From the NCBI GenBank assembly GCA_034231615.1, contig CM067302.1:15455274-15519273 (forward strand): 64,000 bases of DNA, written 5' to 3'. A model generated the notes under the pieces. It was not told where the DNA came from and ran no database searches. It was given only the letters and a program-made list of their open reading frames with translations. Within the stretch, counting starts at the first letter, position 1; each line of letters begins with the position of its first letter. Positions 10,374-21,794 of this stretch are shown here, piece after piece. The DNA is from Meghimatium bilineatum. Lineage: Eukaryota; Mollusca; Gastropoda; Stylommatophora; Philomycidae. Both the position numbers and the translations under genes were made by a program.

Positions 10374-10850
10374 TTATTGCCTGACGCTAAGTGATCGGTG
10401 GTTGATTGTATTATTGTGTTTTGCCTGACGCCAAGTGATCGGTGGTTGATTGTATTGATATTTGCCGTTAACCGTAGGGGAGGAAGCTTTCAGCTGTCGT
10501 TCCAAGGCTAGATGAGTCGCCTTGGTTGCCTCAAGTCCATGTTTGTTCAAGTCTATCTTGATGTTTTCTATCAACCGTTTTCTTGGTCTACCTTTGGACT
10601 TATATCCGAATATTTTTTTGTTACATACTCTTATTGGTATTTGGTTTGGGTTCATTCTCATAAGATGACCGAACCATTTCACGTCCTATCTGTCGATATG
10701 TTCAATGCATGATATTATACCAACTCTTTTCCTAATTTCAGCATTTCTTATTTTATCTAGTTTGGTAACCATTACAGCTTTTCACAGACACTTGATTTCA
10801 CATGTAACGATTTTGTTTTGCTGCGAGGCTGTTAAAGACCATGCCAGAAA
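10374..10850 (-). mobile_element. Group C LINE C-terminal fragment
   Basis: The minus strand encodes KIVTCEIKCL…VTKLDKIRNAEIRKRVGI then KWFGHLMRMNPNQIPIRV and GRPRKRLIENIKIDL. This is the same order as the copy at 23285 (IVTCEMKFLRK…LRNEDIRER). The 3' end near 10378-10462 carries a 44-bp direct duplication starting gcctgacgc. The start is frameshifted. Confidence 0.8.
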
Positions 10851-11039
10851 TTGGTAGCAGAGTGTTGGTATAAAAATTGTAGATATTATGTCTTTTGATT
10901 TCCATCTTGATCTTTCGGTGAAGAAGTAATGGTGAAAATTGGTAGGTCAATGTGTTCGCTTCTGGCCCTTTTTTCTATTTCTTTATTTAGTTTTCCATTT
11001 TCAAAAAATAAAAACATTACTGCCGAGATATTTAATGTA

Positions 11040-11250
11040 TCTATCGATTTATATTGTTTTTATATTGTTATTATATTATAATGTTATTATATTGTGATTA
11101 TATTGTTATTATATTGCTATTATATTGCTATTACTTTCTTTTTATATTGTTATTATATTGTTATTATATTGTTATTGTATTGTTATTATATTGTTATTAT
11201 ATTGTTATTGTATTGTTATTATATTGTTATTATATTGTGTGAATTATATT
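11040..11250. repeat. (TTATATTGT)n-type simple repeat
   Basis: About 200 bp of attgttattat / attgttattgt units with 9-bp and 12-bp spacings. Confidence 0.9.
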
Positions 11251-11389
11251 TTAGAGTCAGATCTAAATGTTTTATATCGAAACAGGGAAACCATGAGTTC
11301 TTTTTTTTCCATCTTTCTCACTTTGTCAGACAAAACTCACAGACGGGATCAAATAATCAAATAATCAATCAAGTGACATGTCAATTAGC

Positions 11390-11700
11390 GTAGACACTCA
11401 AGTTTCTCTATAATTCTCTGTCTCTTGTATTGTTAATAATTCAATTGGTGACATCTTTTTATGTCATTGTGACAATCCATCCAGAATTTTTCTCATTTAT
11501 TCTTCTGTTTCTTGTCCTCTTGATCTTTCCGGTGAAAAATCTCTATAATTTTTGCTACAATGTGTCTTTTTTGTTTTTACTCCAGCATCTCTAAGGACTT
11601 CTACAGTGTACATTAGTTTTCTTGGCTACTCACGAAATGTTTCATAATTCTTACAAACTATATGTCACGCCTCTAGCTTATGTTGGATACTTTGTTTACC
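11390..11700 (-). mobile_element. Group A LINE C-terminal fragment (unexpanded 39-bp segment)
   Basis: On the minus strand ctaatgtacactgtagaag then tccttagagatgctggagt is a single copy of the segment amplified at 4335-5268, followed by decayed TTGK…GQE and a diverged 3' end (tctacgctaattgacatg). It shows the ancestral single-copy state. Confidence 0.7.
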
Positions 11701-11799
11701 GTCCCATGCACCGTATCCATATAAAGCTGATGCCGGACTATAGAAATGTTGAAAATGCTTAATTGTACTCGGATTTTTCCATACGTACTTCGTCCCTCG

Positions 11800-11990
11800 T
11801 AACGTAACGGCCGCCTCTAGCCGAGAGTATCACTCATAGCACGTAACTCTGTAGCTTCAAGTTATAATCCTCAGGGAACTCTGAAAAAAACCACGTTGAA
11901 AGAAAGACGTATCTAGAAGGATTTGAACCCACGACCTTTTGAATACAAAGGGAACGGCTTAAATATTGCCCTAGGGAGATGGACAATTGG
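11800..11990 (-). mobile_element. tRNA-derived SINE family S1
   Basis: On the minus strand a B-box ggttcaaatcc (one mismatch) lies about 55 bp after a possible A-box, followed by ttgaagctacagagttacgt and gctatgagtgatactctcgg. This is the same head-plus-body order as 3640-3860. Confidence 0.7.
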
Positions 11991-12748
11991 TGGACAATTT
12001 CAAACTGATACTAAGACACCATCTCCATTATTCGGGTGTTACCGGGACTCCAGAGAGGACCAATGAATTGTCTATCTTCTGCTAAGTAGTTAATATTCAC
12101 ACATAGAATGCGATTTTGTTATTGGTTTTAATTACTTTGGTTAGATTATGTTATTAGTTATAGTTATTTTTCATAGATTAGACAAGTCACATATATATAT
12201 CTATATATTAGGTATTTGATATCTTATCCGTCATGCCCAGGGTTCGTTCCTTAGTAACGGCCTGGTTGTTGTGTTTTTTTTGTCGGGATGTAAATTTAAC
12301 ATGCACACCCTGAACACGGCTTGGTGACAGCAAGTGAGTTCTTGATGTATTACTCAAAACAATCGAGACCTCAGTCCAACACCATAAAGGGAAAAGAACC
12401 TGTGGTGACAGTATTTTTTGCCATAACTGTTGCGCATCAAAGAATGACTAAGGTGCAATCCAACAATTGATTCAGCAAATTTTTGACGCCCTCTACCGAT
12501 CTTGTCAACAAAATGTCAAGAATCCACACAACACCACCTGGTTTAATGATCTGAACATTAGTTGGTTCTTGTTTACAATTAGTGCCTACCAGTGTATTTT
12601 ACGATTAATTAATGTAAATAGTATATGAATAATTAATCAATAATTACTATAAATATTAATTTCTTAGGGTTAGTTCGTTAGCTAGTCAGTTCACTAGGGA
12701 CAGGACCTCAGATGCTCAGATCTCTCCTTGAGTGTATTTGTCATTACA
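11991..12748. other. No gene recognised
   Basis: AT-rich, no coding motif. A segment at about 12440-12520 (ttttgacgccctctaccg) resembles non-coding transposon ends but is not assignable. Confidence 0.4.
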
Positions 12749-13100
12749 CGTTGATTGACTGTCCCAGTAAGCCGTTGATTGACTGTCGCAGTAAGCCGTT
12801 GATTGACTGTCGCAGTAAGCCGTTGATTGACTGTCCCTGTAAGCCGTTGATCGACTGTCATAGTAAGCCGTTGATTGACTGTCGCAGTAAGCCGTTGATT
12901 GACTGTCCCAGTAAGCCGTTGATTGACTGTCACAGTAAGCCGTTGATTGACTGTCCCAGTAAGCCGTTGATTGACTGTCCCAGTAAGCCGTTGATTGACT
13001 GTCCCAGTAAGCTGTTGATTGACTGTCCTAGTAAGCCGTTGATTGACTGTCCCAGTAAGCCGTTGATTGACTGTCCCAGTAAGCCGTTGATTGACCATAA
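12749..13100. repeat. 24-bp minisatellite, about 15 copies
   Basis: The unit is gttgattgactgtcccagta plus agcc, with C/G/T variation at the third base after ctgtc. The period of 8 codons opens both strands. Flanks 13101-13560 show nothing recognisable. Confidence 0.97.
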
Positions 13101-13559
13101 TTTTTCCTCGCCCACGAAACCCGCTCGTTTCAAGCGTACCACATTTCAAAACAAGCTTCCTTATTCAAGTCATGGAACAAGAATCACCGTCACTTATACA
13201 GTCATTTGTTCGTGCGTGTTCCCGTGAGGCGATCAAAATGTCTGTCCGATCAATCGCTCCACCAACAGCCGTAATAGCCGCGTGGGTTAGTGTTAGGTGT
13301 TAAAGTTATTTATGTTTCATATAAGTAATCCTAACCCTAAATAGATTTATATTTCAATTAATAAATGATAAACATAAACTGATAAACATAGCCAAGGGAA
13401 ATAATCACACACGTAGGCACTAATTTCACACCAGTCCCATTTTTAACGCCCCTGCTCTTTACACACACAAAAAAAAACATTAGTAAGCGAAGGCCTATGC
13501 ACAAATATTTTTTTTTTAATTTTTATGAAAAATTTTTATAATTCAAACAATTTAAATAG

Positions 13560-13900
13560 TATACAAAAATTAAGCATTTTTGACATCAGCTTTTGTCAAA
13601 CTTCACCCCACTGTCAACAACTAACTTTCTCAGACCACTTCCCACCACCCCCACCCTTTAATTGTTGATGTAATGTGTGGGAAGGCTGAAATAGTTCGAC
13701 AGGTGGTGATAAGGTGGGGCAAGAGTCAATAACACTGGTCTATATACATCAATTAAATTGTTTACAGTTGAAATTTATGTATTTATTATCTGAAAAATAA
13801 TTTGCCATTTCTCCTTCCTCGTATCCTGAATCCTTGACAGTTGCTGACAAGGGAGAGAAGTCTAATATTAACAAACAAGTTTTGACGTAATGTTATGCAT
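13560..13900. mobile_element. Possible DNA-transposon relic
   Basis: Contains cccaccacccccaccctt, gacagttgctgacaagggag and ttttgacgtaatgttatgc, an order echoed at 8540, 10205 and 42141. No intact frame. Confidence 0.3.
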
Positions 13901-13905
13901 ATTTT

Positions 13906-14350
13906 TCTTACAGATAACTATACTTACAGATAACTATACTTACAGATAACTACGCTTACAGATAACTATACTTACAGATAACTACGCTTACATATATCTA
14001 CACTTACAAATAATTACACTTACAGGTAATTACACTTACAGAAAATTACACTTACATATAACTATACTTACATATAACTACATTTACAGATAACTACACT
14101 TACAGATAACTACATTTACATATAACTACACTTACAGATAATTACACTTACATATAACTACACTTACAGATAAGTATACTTACATATAACTACACTTAAA
14201 GATAATTACACTTACAGATAACTACACTTACATATAACTACACTTACAGATAACTACACTTACAGATACTTCACTTACAGATAATTACACTTACATATAA
14301 CTACACTTACATATAACTACATTTACAGATAACTACACTTACAGATAACT
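13906..14350. repeat. 16-bp minisatellite, about 28 copies
   Basis: The unit is acttacagataactac, with frequent cagata/catata exchange. Copies in the middle are more mixed than at the start. Confidence 0.96.
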
Positions 14351-14778
14351 ACCACAGAGTCAGAAAAGATCCAACATTTATGTATGGGCCTCAGTAACAC
14401 GCATACCAAAGTAATAATAGTGAGATAATTGATATGTGTTACAGATAACTACCAGTACTAATGGAAAGATAATGAAAACTATTATAAAATGTATGAGGAC
14501 GAAAGTGGTTGAAGTTTTCATAAAATCATCAACCAGTTAATCTCATCTGGTGAGGTACACACCTTTCAACCGACGATGATAATCTAATTTGTGCATGCGG
14601 GTGTGTCTGTGGGTCTCGCCAATGACTAACTAGACAAACCAACCATGCAATAGAAAACCTTAGTAGATGATATGCCTTTATATTGAGGTTATCTTCTTAT
14701 AGAAGCTTCATGGCACGTCATCTATACAATCCCGTAGTCGTAACCTTCGATAACAGTTACCATGTTGTTCTGACAGGC

Positions 14779-14971
14779 CAACGTTGTGCTTGAACTAGTT
14801 ATGGGCACGGCGTGGGTGGGCGCAAAACAAAGAAATCTGTCGCAAGAGCCAGAGTTGTGCCCTGAAGTCGACGTCTGTTTCGGCGGCATTAGACTCGAAA
14901 CACCATCGAGTCGAATGGCTGCTGGAACAGAGGGCGGAGCACTTATGGGAATGCCCCACGTGTTGCGAGGT
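14779..14971 (+). other. Candidate host exon or CpG-rich element
   Basis: A block with many CpG dinucleotides stands out in AT-rich surroundings. It is preceded by catgttgttctgacag (an acceptor-like …CAG) and ends gttgcgag|gtaagttttt, a near-perfect 5' splice site. The frame from the acceptor (ANVVLELVMGTAWVGAKQRN…) is open to the donor. A second frame, through SAALDSKHHRVEWLLEQRAE then HLWECPTCC, is also open in its right half and looks more protein-like because of the Cys pair. I recognise no family. It could also be a transposon fragment. Confidence 0.25.
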
Positions 14972-15194
14972 AAGTTTTTTAATCAAGAATCAAGATTAAT
15001 TTGACCATATCAGAGCTTTAAGCTATTCAAAAAATAGTGGAGGTAGTGGTTGTAGTAATCCAGTCATCACGAACTTGGGAGTACTTTTCTATCCCCAAAG
15101 TCCATTTACCAGGAAAGCTTGGCTGTGGATAAATGGGAGATTAATCTGTGAATTCACGCAGTTGTTTATCAACTCGTTATTTCCCTTATAAAAG

Positions 15195-15795
15195 TAAATA
15201 TTAGCCACATACGAAGAAGGTAGATGCGTAACAACTTTTTACGAAGAAGGTAGATGCTCAAGTGAGATAAAGAGCCGAACAGCACAAGCCAAATCAGCAT
15301 TCCAAAAAATGAGAACCATTTTTTGCAATGGAAGTCTATCAATGCAGACCCGAATTTGAGTGCTGAGATGTGATATCGAACCAATTCTTTTTTATGGATG
15401 TGAAGCATGGATTGTAAACAAGAAAATTTAAATTAATTAGAGACTACAGAGATGTGGTTTTTGAGAAGAATAATGAAAATAACATGGACAGCTAAGAAAA
15501 GTAATGCAGAGGTTCTCATTGATGCTGGCATAAAAAGATCAATCATATCAAACATTAGAGGCAGACAGTCAAGATTTCTGGGGCATGTGCTGAGAAGAAC
15601 ACAGCTTGAACACTTAATAACCACTGGAAAGATCAAGGGAAAAAGAGACAGGGGAAAAAGAAAAGGGATATTAGACTAAGTGGACTAGTATTGTGGCAAG
15701 GTAGAAGCTCACCAACCGAGCTTACTGACAACACAAGACACAGAGAGTCGTGGAGAAGCATGACTACGCCAGTCGGCATGGCACTTGATTAAGTG
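15195..15795 (+). mobile_element. Group A LINE C-terminal fragment
   Basis: Encodes, across a few shifts, EGRCSSEIKSRTAQAKSAF, then ILFYGCEAWIVNKK, WFLRRIMKITWTAKKSNAEV and GHVLRRTQLEHLITTGKIKG, ending with the group A terminus tacgccagtcggcatggcac at about 15771. A 36-bp segment (acgaagaaggtagatgc) is duplicated at the 5' edge. It retains one copy of the segment amplified at 4335-5268. In-frame stops make it non-functional. Confidence 0.85.
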
Positions 15796-15834
15796 ATTGG
15801 GTCATTGTTATCTCTAATATTTTATGGTAGTGCG

Positions 15835-15935
15835 TTATGATAAACCTAATTGGACTTAGTTGTCCGCTGGTTGAAAAGAGCGCACATCTCCAAAAGAAAC
15901 TTAAACTCAATAACTACCTACCTACCTACATATTG
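15835..15935 (+). mobile_element. SINE S1-type tail fragment
   Basis: aacctaattggacttagttg, gctggttgaaaagagcgcac and ctccaaaagaaacttaaactc, matching 32590-32695. Ends in ctacctacctac. Confidence 0.5.
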
Positions 15936-16384
15936 TCGTAGAACCACACTGAAAACATCAACACAAAGTGCTCTCTCCAAACAACTCTATCATCAGATAT
16001 TTGAAGGATTGTTAAAAAAAATGTACGCCTAGACCATTCTTTGATGTTGTTAATCCCCTATTTTCTCTGTCCCCCCTCTCCCCCTTCCACCCTCGACTGT
16101 TTCTTGCAAAATAATTTTAGAAATGTGTGTTTTTTGCTTACATGTTTGAAACACATATCTTTATGCTGTTTAACCACTGTCTAAAGTGGTTCTTGATAAT
16201 CTTCAAGTAAGTGTGTTTATTTGCTGCCGAACAAATATGTTTGTTGTGTGTTCTATATGTATGTATATAGCTAATTCTTAGCAAACTTCTTTAGCACTTG
16301 TTTACTTGTTTACAAAAACCTGAATCCTTCTTTCGGTGTCTGCATTGAGTGTCCATCATTCACATCCGTATAAAAATAATCAGT

Positions 16385-17045
16385 TTTTAAAGAAGCCGAT
16401 AATTTACAATTTACACTAACACAGGACAGATAATGAAACAATTCACGCTAACAGAGACCATATAATTTATAATTTACACCAGCAGAGAACATATTAATTT
16501 ATAATTTACACAAGCAGAGAACATATAATTTATAATTTACACAAGCAGAGGACATATAATTTATAATTTACACAAGCAGAGAACATATAATGCAACAATT
16601 GACACTAACAGAGAACAGACAATGACACAATTTACGGTAACAGAACAGATAATGACACAATTTGCGCTAACAGAGAATATATAATGACACAATTTACGCT
16701 AACAGAGAATATATAATGACACAATTTACGCTAACAGAGAATATATAATGACACAATTTACACTAACAGAGAATATATAATGACACAATTTACACTAACA
16801 GAGAATATATAATGACACAATTTACACTAACAGAGAATATATAATGACACAATTTACGCTAACAGAGAATATATAATGACACAATTTACGCTAACAGAGA
16901 ATATATAATGACACAATTTACACTAACAGAGAATATATAATGACACAATTTACGCTAACAGAGAATATATAATGACACAATTTACGCTAACAGAGAATAT
17001 ATAATGACACAATTTACACTAACAGAGAATATATAATGACATTTA
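16385..17045. repeat. 32-bp minisatellite, about 20 copies
   Basis: The unit is acagagaatatataatgac plus acaatttacgcta. Units before about 16650 are heterogeneous, with an inner sub-block of taatttacacaagcagag, while later units differ mainly by ttacgc/ttacac. Confidence 0.96.
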
Positions 17046-17049
17046 TATC

Positions 17050-17320
17050 TGTATTAAAAAGGGGCGGCACCGACAGCGTAGAGGATTGATTTGGTTATTC
17101 TCGGATTATGTCATATATGCTACGTCACTCTCAATGAAGCAGCAGGTTGCCTGCGGAGAGAGAGTACCTCTCGTAGAACGTAACTCCGTAGCTTGAGTAG
17201 GTATTACCCAGAAAATCTAAAAAGAATTAACTTTATAAACAAGACGGCGCTAGCGGAATTCGAACCGCCGATAATTGGAACCTAGAGTGACCATCTTAAC
17301 AGCTACGCCATTCTTGTCAT
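17050..17320 (-). mobile_element. tRNA-derived SINE family S1, best head
   Basis: The minus strand reads ggcgtagctgttaagatggt, then ggcggttcgaattccgctag, a near-consensus B-box, followed by the S1 body caagctacggagttacgttc. It sits directly against the 32-bp array. Confidence 0.75.
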
Positions 17321-17479
17321 AATAATCCCTATAGAAAAATAACGTTAAGGCATATTCCATATGGTTGACGATCAAGCCTGGATTAATAGATATAACTAAC
17401 ATCACAGATCATTTATATGGATGTGCATGCTGGACAATCTTTGCAGATTCAGAAGTTTGGAAACAATTGACAAACCCAA

Positions 17480-17590
17480 GACGGTAATGTACAACGGCGA
17501 CACAGTGTTGTTCCATTCTCTGTACTAAATCTTGCTGGAAATCTAGCGTAGGTATGAAAATGAACGCAGAAGAAGAAGAAGAACACAATT
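17480..17590 (+). mobile_element. GAA-tailed repeat fragment, subfamily 2
   Basis: cggcgacacagtgttgttcc, tcttgctggaaatctagcg and gaacgcagaagaagaagaag at the 3' end. Only the last 100 bp remains. Confidence 0.65.
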
Positions 17591-18341
17591 GCTACAGGCG
17601 TGTCTTATAAATTTGTTGGTTCATTACGGGGAGACGTGTCCATACATTCCAACTTGTTAATATTATGCTAGATTGCATTCACCTTGTGTGCCACGGAGAT
17701 TTTTTTAAAAATACGCAGTTTCTGCTACCGATCATTCGATCTGTGTGCGCAATGCACTGAAAGACGAGTGTGTGAGAAATGCACAGGTCAAATCCCAAAT
17801 CCCAGACATGTTAACAAAGCAGCACCTAGTCTAATAAGTTGTATCAACTTTGAGTCTAATTCGACTGTCACCGTTACACAACACGACACATACAAAAGAA
17901 TTTGGTCTGGAACCTAGGGACACAAAGAGTGATGATGGAATTGTCTTCCTACACGAATAACAGCTCGCTGGCTGCGAAGCGCCTCGCGAGGAAAGACAAA
18001 CAATGAGCGATCCAAGCAACTTAACAGCTCGTCTCGTAACATATAACCCCTCTGAGTAGAAGGTTCCGCCATTGGGCACTGCACTGAATCGAAATATGAA
18101 GTCTCTTGGTTATGAAAGAATGCTCGGAGAAACCTCCCCATTGCACATAGGAAACAAGAGTTTATCGCTCGTAGTTTCTGGGGTTCGAAAACAACAGCAA
18201 CAACACATAATCATCACAGAATTATCTAATATGAGTAGGATGCCATGACTTGCACGATGATATTTTGATTCCAGTGAAATTATACAATGTCACAAATCTC
18301 TCACCCTTTCTTACCTTATCTCAGTTGTAAGACGAGGCCAA
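17591..18341. other. No gene recognised
   Basis: A CpG-richer patch at about 17950-18070 (ctgcgaagcgcctcgcgagg) interrupts otherwise ordinary sequence. Both strands have 75-82 codon open frames across it, without motifs I recognise. Confidence 0.35.
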
Positions 18342-18474
18342 GTAAAGAGAAAGTAAAGAGAAAGTAAAGAGAAAGTAAAGAGAAAGTAAAGAGAAAGCAA
18401 AGAGAAAGCAAAGAGAAAGCAAAGAGAAAGTAAAGAGAAAGTAAAGAGAAAGTAAAGAGAAAGTAAAGAGAAAG
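18342..18474. repeat. 11-bp minisatellite, 12 copies, at LINE 5' edge
   Basis: The unit is aagtaaagaga; copies 4-7 carry gcaaag instead of gtaaag. The array ends exactly where LINE coding sequence (GLFLNIQKTEVIVIS) begins. Confidence 0.97.
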
Positions 18475-19188
18475 GCCTCTTCCTAAATATCCAGAAAACA
18501 GAAGTAATTGTTATTTCAAAGAAACAAAATATCACACCTTGCAAGATCAAAGTGAATGATATAGTATTAAAACAGGTCCACAATTCAAATATTTAGGTAC
18601 AACGATTACAGCAGATGGAAGAAGTTCAACAGAAATGAGATGCAGAATATGACAGGCAAAAAACAACATTCAGAAAAATTAAAAATATACTGTGTAATAT
18701 AACCTTGTCATTAGAGGTGAGAAAGAGAGTTCTGCAGTGCTATATAACCCCTTTACTAACATATGGGTGCGAGTCTTGGACAATAAACAAACTGGAAAGT
18801 GGGAGATTGGAGGCAACAGAGATGTGGTTCTACAGAAGAATGCTGAGAATATCATGGACTGCCAGAAAAACTAATGTAGAGGTGTTAAAAGAGTCAAATG
18901 CGAAACGGACATTGATCAACAATATAAGAAAAAGGCAATTTTCTTTTTTTTTGCCACTTCATGAGACAGGCAGGTTTAGAGAACATAGTCACAACAGGCA
19001 AAATTGAAGGCAACAGAGACAGAGGGCGACAACGTGAGAAAATATTACACAGTTTGACAACCTGGCACGGCAAGGAAACAACAACGACTTTGATACATAA
19101 TACTGTGGACAGAGAGCTGTGGAGAACCATGACCGCCTACGCCAGCCGGCATGGCACCTGATGATGATGATGATAAAGACGAGCCCAC
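18475..19188 (+). mobile_element. Group A LINE C-terminal third, best 5' reach
   Basis: Begins GLFLNIQKTEVIVISKK, the segment after the reverse transcriptase catalytic motif. It continues through TTITADGRSSTE (shifted), LEVRKRVLQCYITPLLTYGC, LEATEMWFYRRMLRISWTA, RKTNVEVLKESNAKR, then after a frameshift in a T-run (about 18947) QAGLENIVTTGKIEGNRDRG and RQREKILHSL, ending RELWRTMTAYASRHGT-stop and a GAT tail. At least two frameshifts and stops. The copy at 58247-58868 is nearly identical, so this family moved relatively recently. Upstream RT and endonuclease domains are absent, as usual for 5' truncation. Confidence 0.9.
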
Positions 19189-19285
19189 AACAACGGAGTA
19201 TGTGTCACGATCAGTAGATGAATAAATATATAACAATAAATGGGTAGCGTATCCATTCTATTCATGAAGTTGCCATCATTCAACA

Positions 19286-19483
19286 TTTTTTGGCTGTAGT
19301 GATTTTCCTAGGCAATATAAATACGTTCATTAGTTTGTGAAGTGGTATAGTGCGCGTCTGTGACGGCCAATAAACCAAGTTCGATCTCCGCACAGGCATT
19401 TGAGCATCCGGAGCGTTCAGAAAGCGATGGTAAACTACTGAACGTTTTTTTATATTACCTAGAAAATTACTACAGCCAAAAAA
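19286..19483. mobile_element. Foldback element FB2 with tRNA-like promoter in its loop
   Basis: Arms of about 51 bp: the left arm starts ttttttggctgtagtgattt and reaches acgttcattagttt; the right arm begins aaactactgaacgt and ends actacagccaaaaaa. The 95-bp loop holds tggtatagtgc (A-box, 10/11 by eye) and, about 35 bp later, agttcgatctcc (B-box-like). A second, deleted copy lies at 34270-34400 on the other strand. Confidence 0.7.
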
Positions 19484-19626
19484 GGCTGGGTTGATGGCTA
19501 CGTCCTGAATAGGATACTCTGCCTGTTTTGTCTTAGTTTGCCATTGTTTCCTGAACTGTCAATGCTCAACACAATTAATCTCTTTCTTTGTCTCTTTTTT
19601 CCTTGATCTTTCTGTTTACTGTTGTT

Positions 19627-20360
19627 CACGATGTGTTCTCCACATGATATTCTCTATAAGCCGTGCCTGTTCTGCTGCTCCCGTGACATGTCCTATAAAC
19701 CGTACCTGTTCTGTTGCTCCCGTGACATGTTCTATAAGTCGTGCCTGTTTTGCTGCTCCCGTGACATACTCTATAAGCCATGCCTGTTTTACTGGTTCCG
19801 TGACATGTTCTATAAGCCGTTTCTGTTCTGCTGCTCCCGTGACATGTTCTATAGGCCGTGCCTGTTCTGCTGCTCCCGTGACATGTCCTATAAACCGTAC
19901 CTGTTCTGTTACTCCCGTGACATCCTGTTTTACTGCTTCCGTGACATGTTCTATAAGCCGTGCCTGTTCTTCTGCTCCCGTGACATGTTCTATAAGCCGT
20001 GCTAGTTTTGCTGCTCCCGTGACATGTTCTATAAGCCGTGCCTGTTCTGCTGCTCCCGTGACATGTTCTATAAGCCGTACCTGTTCTGCTGCTCCCGTGA
20101 CATGTTCTATAAGCCGTGCCTGTTCTGCTGCTCCCGTGACATGTTCTATAAGCCGTGCCTGTTCTGCTGCTCCCGTGACATGTTCTATAAGCCGTGACTG
20201 TTCTGCTGCTCCCGTGACATGTTCTATAAGCCGTGCCTGTTCTGCTGTTCCCGTGACATGTTCTATAAGTCGTGCCTGTTTTACTGCTCCGGTGACATGT
20301 TCTATAAGCCGTGCCTGTTTTACTGCTCCCGTGACATGTTCTATAATCCGTGCTTGTCTG
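19627..20360. repeat. 36-bp minisatellite, about 20 copies
   Basis: The unit is ctgctcccgtgacatgttct plus ataagccgtgcctgtt. A unit of 12 codons keeps several frames open (the longest apparent frame exceeds 300 codons, minus-strand repeat RLIEHVTGAAEQ); these are not genes. One truncated unit lies near 19920. Confidence 0.97.
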
Positions 20361-20694
20361 CTTATAATTTTCACTGTAATTTATTTCAGTATTTCTAAGA
20401 GGTACATTAGGGTTCTTAAGCTGTTGATGGTTTTATATCCCTTTACCCCTTGTATTGTCAGGGGTAGAAAAGTTCTCTGGAAACGATCTTTACGCCTTGT
20501 AGCGTCATGGGTAGAAAAGTTATCTGAGACTGCCTTTTTGTACGCTTCATAGATGTTTGTTTTCGTTTAATTTTTTTATTTCTGTACTCCATCTATTGCA
20601 AGTTCTCCCCCTTGTTTTGTATCCATCGTGTATGCATAGCAAAACTATTTGAGGGGCACTATCTGATGATTATATAGATGCATTTGAAAATCAC

Positions 20695-21180
20695 TAAATC
20701 TATTGTCTTCTGATCTATCTATGTATCTATTTGCTAAACCCTTTGTTGTTTTTCAGCGTCAGGGGTAGAAGAGTTCTTTGGAGATGGCCCTCGTGTGTGT
20801 TGAGTATATTGTGAAATTTGTCGTCTCTTTTATTTCGGTGGTCCATCGTTTTCGAGGTCGGCCTCTAGGTTTGCCTTCACTGTATCTGTGTAGCATAGCT
20901 TGCTGTGGTATGCTGTCTGGTGGTAATCTGCTGATGTGTGCAAACCATTTGAATTGTTGGCTCTTAATATACTCCAAGATTTCGGCGATGCCGGTTCTTT
21001 GTCTAATGTCTTCATTTCTCACTCTGTCTCTTAGCGATATTCCTAGGATTCTGCGTAAGCATGCCATTTCAGATGTCGCTAGTTTACGTTTATATTGTGC
21101 TGTCTTTGTCCATTTTTGGTATTGGTAGCACTGCAATGATATAATAATCGTTTTGAATAGTTATAGAACTCTATTCTTCT
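20695..21180 (-). mobile_element. Group C LINE C-terminal fragment
   Basis: The minus strand has one uninterrupted frame: CYQYQKWTKTAQYKRKLATS, MACLRRILGISLRDRVRNED, IRQRTGIAEILEYIKSQQFK, WFAHISRLPPDS, KPRGRPRKRWTTEIKE, to a stop after …ISKELFYP. The 3' non-coding end (cccctgacgctgaaaaacaa) runs to a tagatagatcag tail, the TAGA-type tail of this group. It is one of the least damaged C-termini here. Confidence 0.88.
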
Positions 21181-21254
21181 TTGTCTTCTGATGTAATCCA
21201 GAATTCAGACAAGTCATCTGATGTTTTAATTTCTTGTTATGTCTCTTATTTGTT

Positions 21255-21562
21255 ATGGGTCAGCTATTCGCTACGCCCGTGAGTTGCCGGGGCCCGAAAG
21301 GGGAGCAAAGAATAGCAACACTGTTTACCTTCCACGCATGTCGTAAAAGGCGACTAAGGAGGTTATGGGATGGAGTTAGCTGTCCCATCCCATATAGGGT
21401 CAGTGACCCAAAGCCATGCTGAAGTCGGATGTATCATGCCGAAAAGCGCAGATATCTCAGCAATGCTGAAAGCCATGACACAACGCATTCCGTTTTCCGG
21501 ACTACATCCTGCTATTCTGCAGGAGTTTGAGAACGAACGCAGAAGAAGAAGAAGAAGCTATT
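21255..21562 (+). mobile_element. GAA-tailed dispersed repeat, full-length copy
   Basis: Begins gttgccggggcccgaaaggg, continues catgtcgtaaaaggcgacta, ggttatgggatggagttagc, catatagggtcagtgaccc, gcgcagatatctcagcaatg and cggactacatcctgctattc, and ends gaacgcagaagaagaagaag. No clear tRNA boxes; gtcgtaaaaggcgac can form a short hairpin. Confidence 0.85.
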
Positions 21563-21794
21563 CGCTATCCAAGCAGTTGACATTTTTTTTATATCTGCAT
21601 TTTTCCCGTTCGATGAGTTTCACGAAAGATCTTGTTTCTGTGTGATAACTTAGACATTTCTTCTTGTCACCGCTGTTACAAGGTGGATTGTTTTTAATTT
21701 ACATGCTTAATTTTTCTTAATTTAAAATGAACAAAGTCCCTTACCGGGAACTCTGGGCCATACGGTATGAGACCACGGCTCCAACCTCTCTGCA

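Noticed and set aside
19644-20552. 302-codon open frame on the plus strand
   Set aside because: It is the 36-bp array read in one of its open frames; the period is divisible by three and other frames and the minus strand are open too.
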